Source: CAYRHJ01 sp964424105
Lineage (GTDB): Bacteria > Planctomycetota > Phycisphaerae > UBA1845
Length of the DNA stretch: 64,000 nucleotides
Assembly (NCBI GenBank): GCA_964424105.1
Contig: CAYRHJ010000032.1
Span: 1-64,000 of the forward strand
Reading direction: 5' to 3'
The translations under genes and the position numbers were made by a program. A model generated the notes under the pieces. That model saw nothing but the letters and a program-made list of their open reading frames with translations. It was not told the DNA's origin and searched no databases. Position 1 is the stretch's first letter. Each line of letters opens with the position of its first letter. Positions 63,349 to 64,000 of the stretch are shown here, one piece after another.

Positions 63349-64000
63349 ATGAACGCCTTGCAACACGCCATCGACCATGTTCGTTCCCTGGCCAACCACC
63401 ACCTCCCCGTGGACGCAACGGTGTCGGTCTCGATTGTGGTGCCCGCCGTGTTGCTGATCGTGGGGTTGATCATGGCGGTCCTGGGTGCCAAGCTCGTCCG
63501 ACCGATTCTAACCCTGGGATTCGCGGGATTGGGTTGCGCGATCGGCGTGTGGTGCGGACAGGCATGGGCCTTGCCCATGGGAATCACTTCGACCGTGGGG
63601 ACGGTGGTGCTGGGCATTGCGGGTTTTCTGCTCCTCCGCCTTTGGGTGGGGTTGGCGGCCTGTATCTTTTTTTCAGTCGTCTCCGCCGGGTTGTTCGGAT
63701 CGCCCACGGTTCTGTCCCATTTGGATAGCTACGCGATCGCGGCGCCGGAGGCGCTGGTCAACGCGGGGGACGTTACCGACGTGGGCAGCGCTGGCTCGCT
63801 CCGCGCCATCCGGGTCAATCCGGAATTTCGTACGTGGGCCACGGGCTTCTGGAATGACGTGCAGATCAAGCATGCATCATTCGGGCGTCATTTGGGATTG
63901 ATCACCATCGCCGCGGGCATTTTTGGCCTGCTGCTCGGTCTGATGGCGGTGCGATTCACGACCGTATTGTTAACCACACTTATCGGTACCAGTTTGTTGA
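63349..64000 (+). CDS. Partial multi-pass membrane protein, cut by window end
   Basis: An ATG at 63349 with GAGGAG seven bases upstream opens a frame with no stop before the window end (217 codons visible). It encodes at least four hydrophobic helices (VSIVVPAVLLIVGLIMAVLGA, LTLGFAGLGCAIGVWCG, TVVLGIAGFLLLRLWVGLAACIFFSVVSA and LITIAAGIFGLLLGLMAV). I recognise no family. It follows ftsQ, where ftsA or ftsZ would be expected in many bacteria. The 67-bp gap contains a C-rich/G-rich stretch. Confidence 0.6.
   Translation, partial: MNALQHAIDHVRSLANHHLPVDATVSVSIVVPAVLLIVGLIMAVLGAKLVRPILTLGFAGLGCAIGVWCGQAWALPMGITSTVGTVVLGIAGFLLLRLWVGLAACIFFSVVSAGLFGSPTVLSHLDSYAIAAPEALVNAGDVTDVGSAGSLRAIRVNPEFRTWATGFWNDVQIKHASFGRHLGLITIAAGIFGLLLGLMAVRFTTVLLTTLIGTSLL

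Overview
The window looks like chromosomal DNA of a planctomycete-type bacterium, possibly an uncultured Phycisphaerae-like lineage. This is inferred from secreted proteins with dockerin-like tails, a very large FG-GAP lipoprotein, small lipoproteins, many low-similarity membrane proteins, moderately high GC, and a complete meso-diaminopimelate peptidoglycan pathway. No 16S rRNA or tRNA gene was seen, so the placement is not proven.

Layout. 0.2-4.8 kb: a multi-pass membrane protein, a stand-alone response regulator, HemW, an FHA-domain protein and a small anchored protein. 5.0-5.7 kb: rpmI-rplT, without infC next to them. 6.3-6.8 kb: RNase P RNA on the minus strand, with an enlarged stem-loop where P12 is expected. 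7.0-18.8 kb: nadB, a dockerin-type secreted protein, a lipoprotein, a CPBP protease, a P1B metal ATPase and a 1299-residue FG-GAP lipoprotein. 19.4-32.1 kb: an accessory region that looks like a carbohydrate or surface-polymer locus. It holds a GmhA-like isomerase, both halves of a thiamine-diphosphate E1 2-oxoacid dehydrogenase, an orphan lipoyl-domain protein, a methyltransferase, a glycosyltransferase, two radical SAM enzymes, a NeuD-like acyltransferase and a PfkB sugar kinase. It also carries many repeats and at least two gene remnants. 32.9-39.7 kb: fructose-1,6-bisphosphatase, ferritin, a membrane protein, an active/degenerate pair of M16 peptidases and a phosphohexomutase. 40.3-46.0 kb: a TolC-type protein, an SH3-domain protein, a small lipoprotein, gpsA and a glycosyltransferase. 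46.4-64.0 kb: a dcw cluster in the order mraZ, rsmH, LysM protein, ftsL-like, ftsI, murE, murF, mraY, ftsW, murG, murC, murB, ddl, ftsQ, followed by a membrane protein cut by the window end.

How the genes work together. The dcw cluster encodes every step from UDP-MurNAc to lipid II (MurB, MurC, MurE, MurF, MraY, MurG and Ddl; MurA and MurD are not in the window), plus the septal FtsW/FtsI/FtsQ/FtsL-like machinery. FtsA and FtsZ do not follow FtsQ here. The 19-32 kb locus probably makes and attaches an unusual, possibly heptose-derived, sugar. Spacers throughout carry two short dispersed repeat families, often side by side in a fixed relative order. One copy lies inside a glycosyltransferase reading frame and extends it with in-frame 36-bp tandem units.
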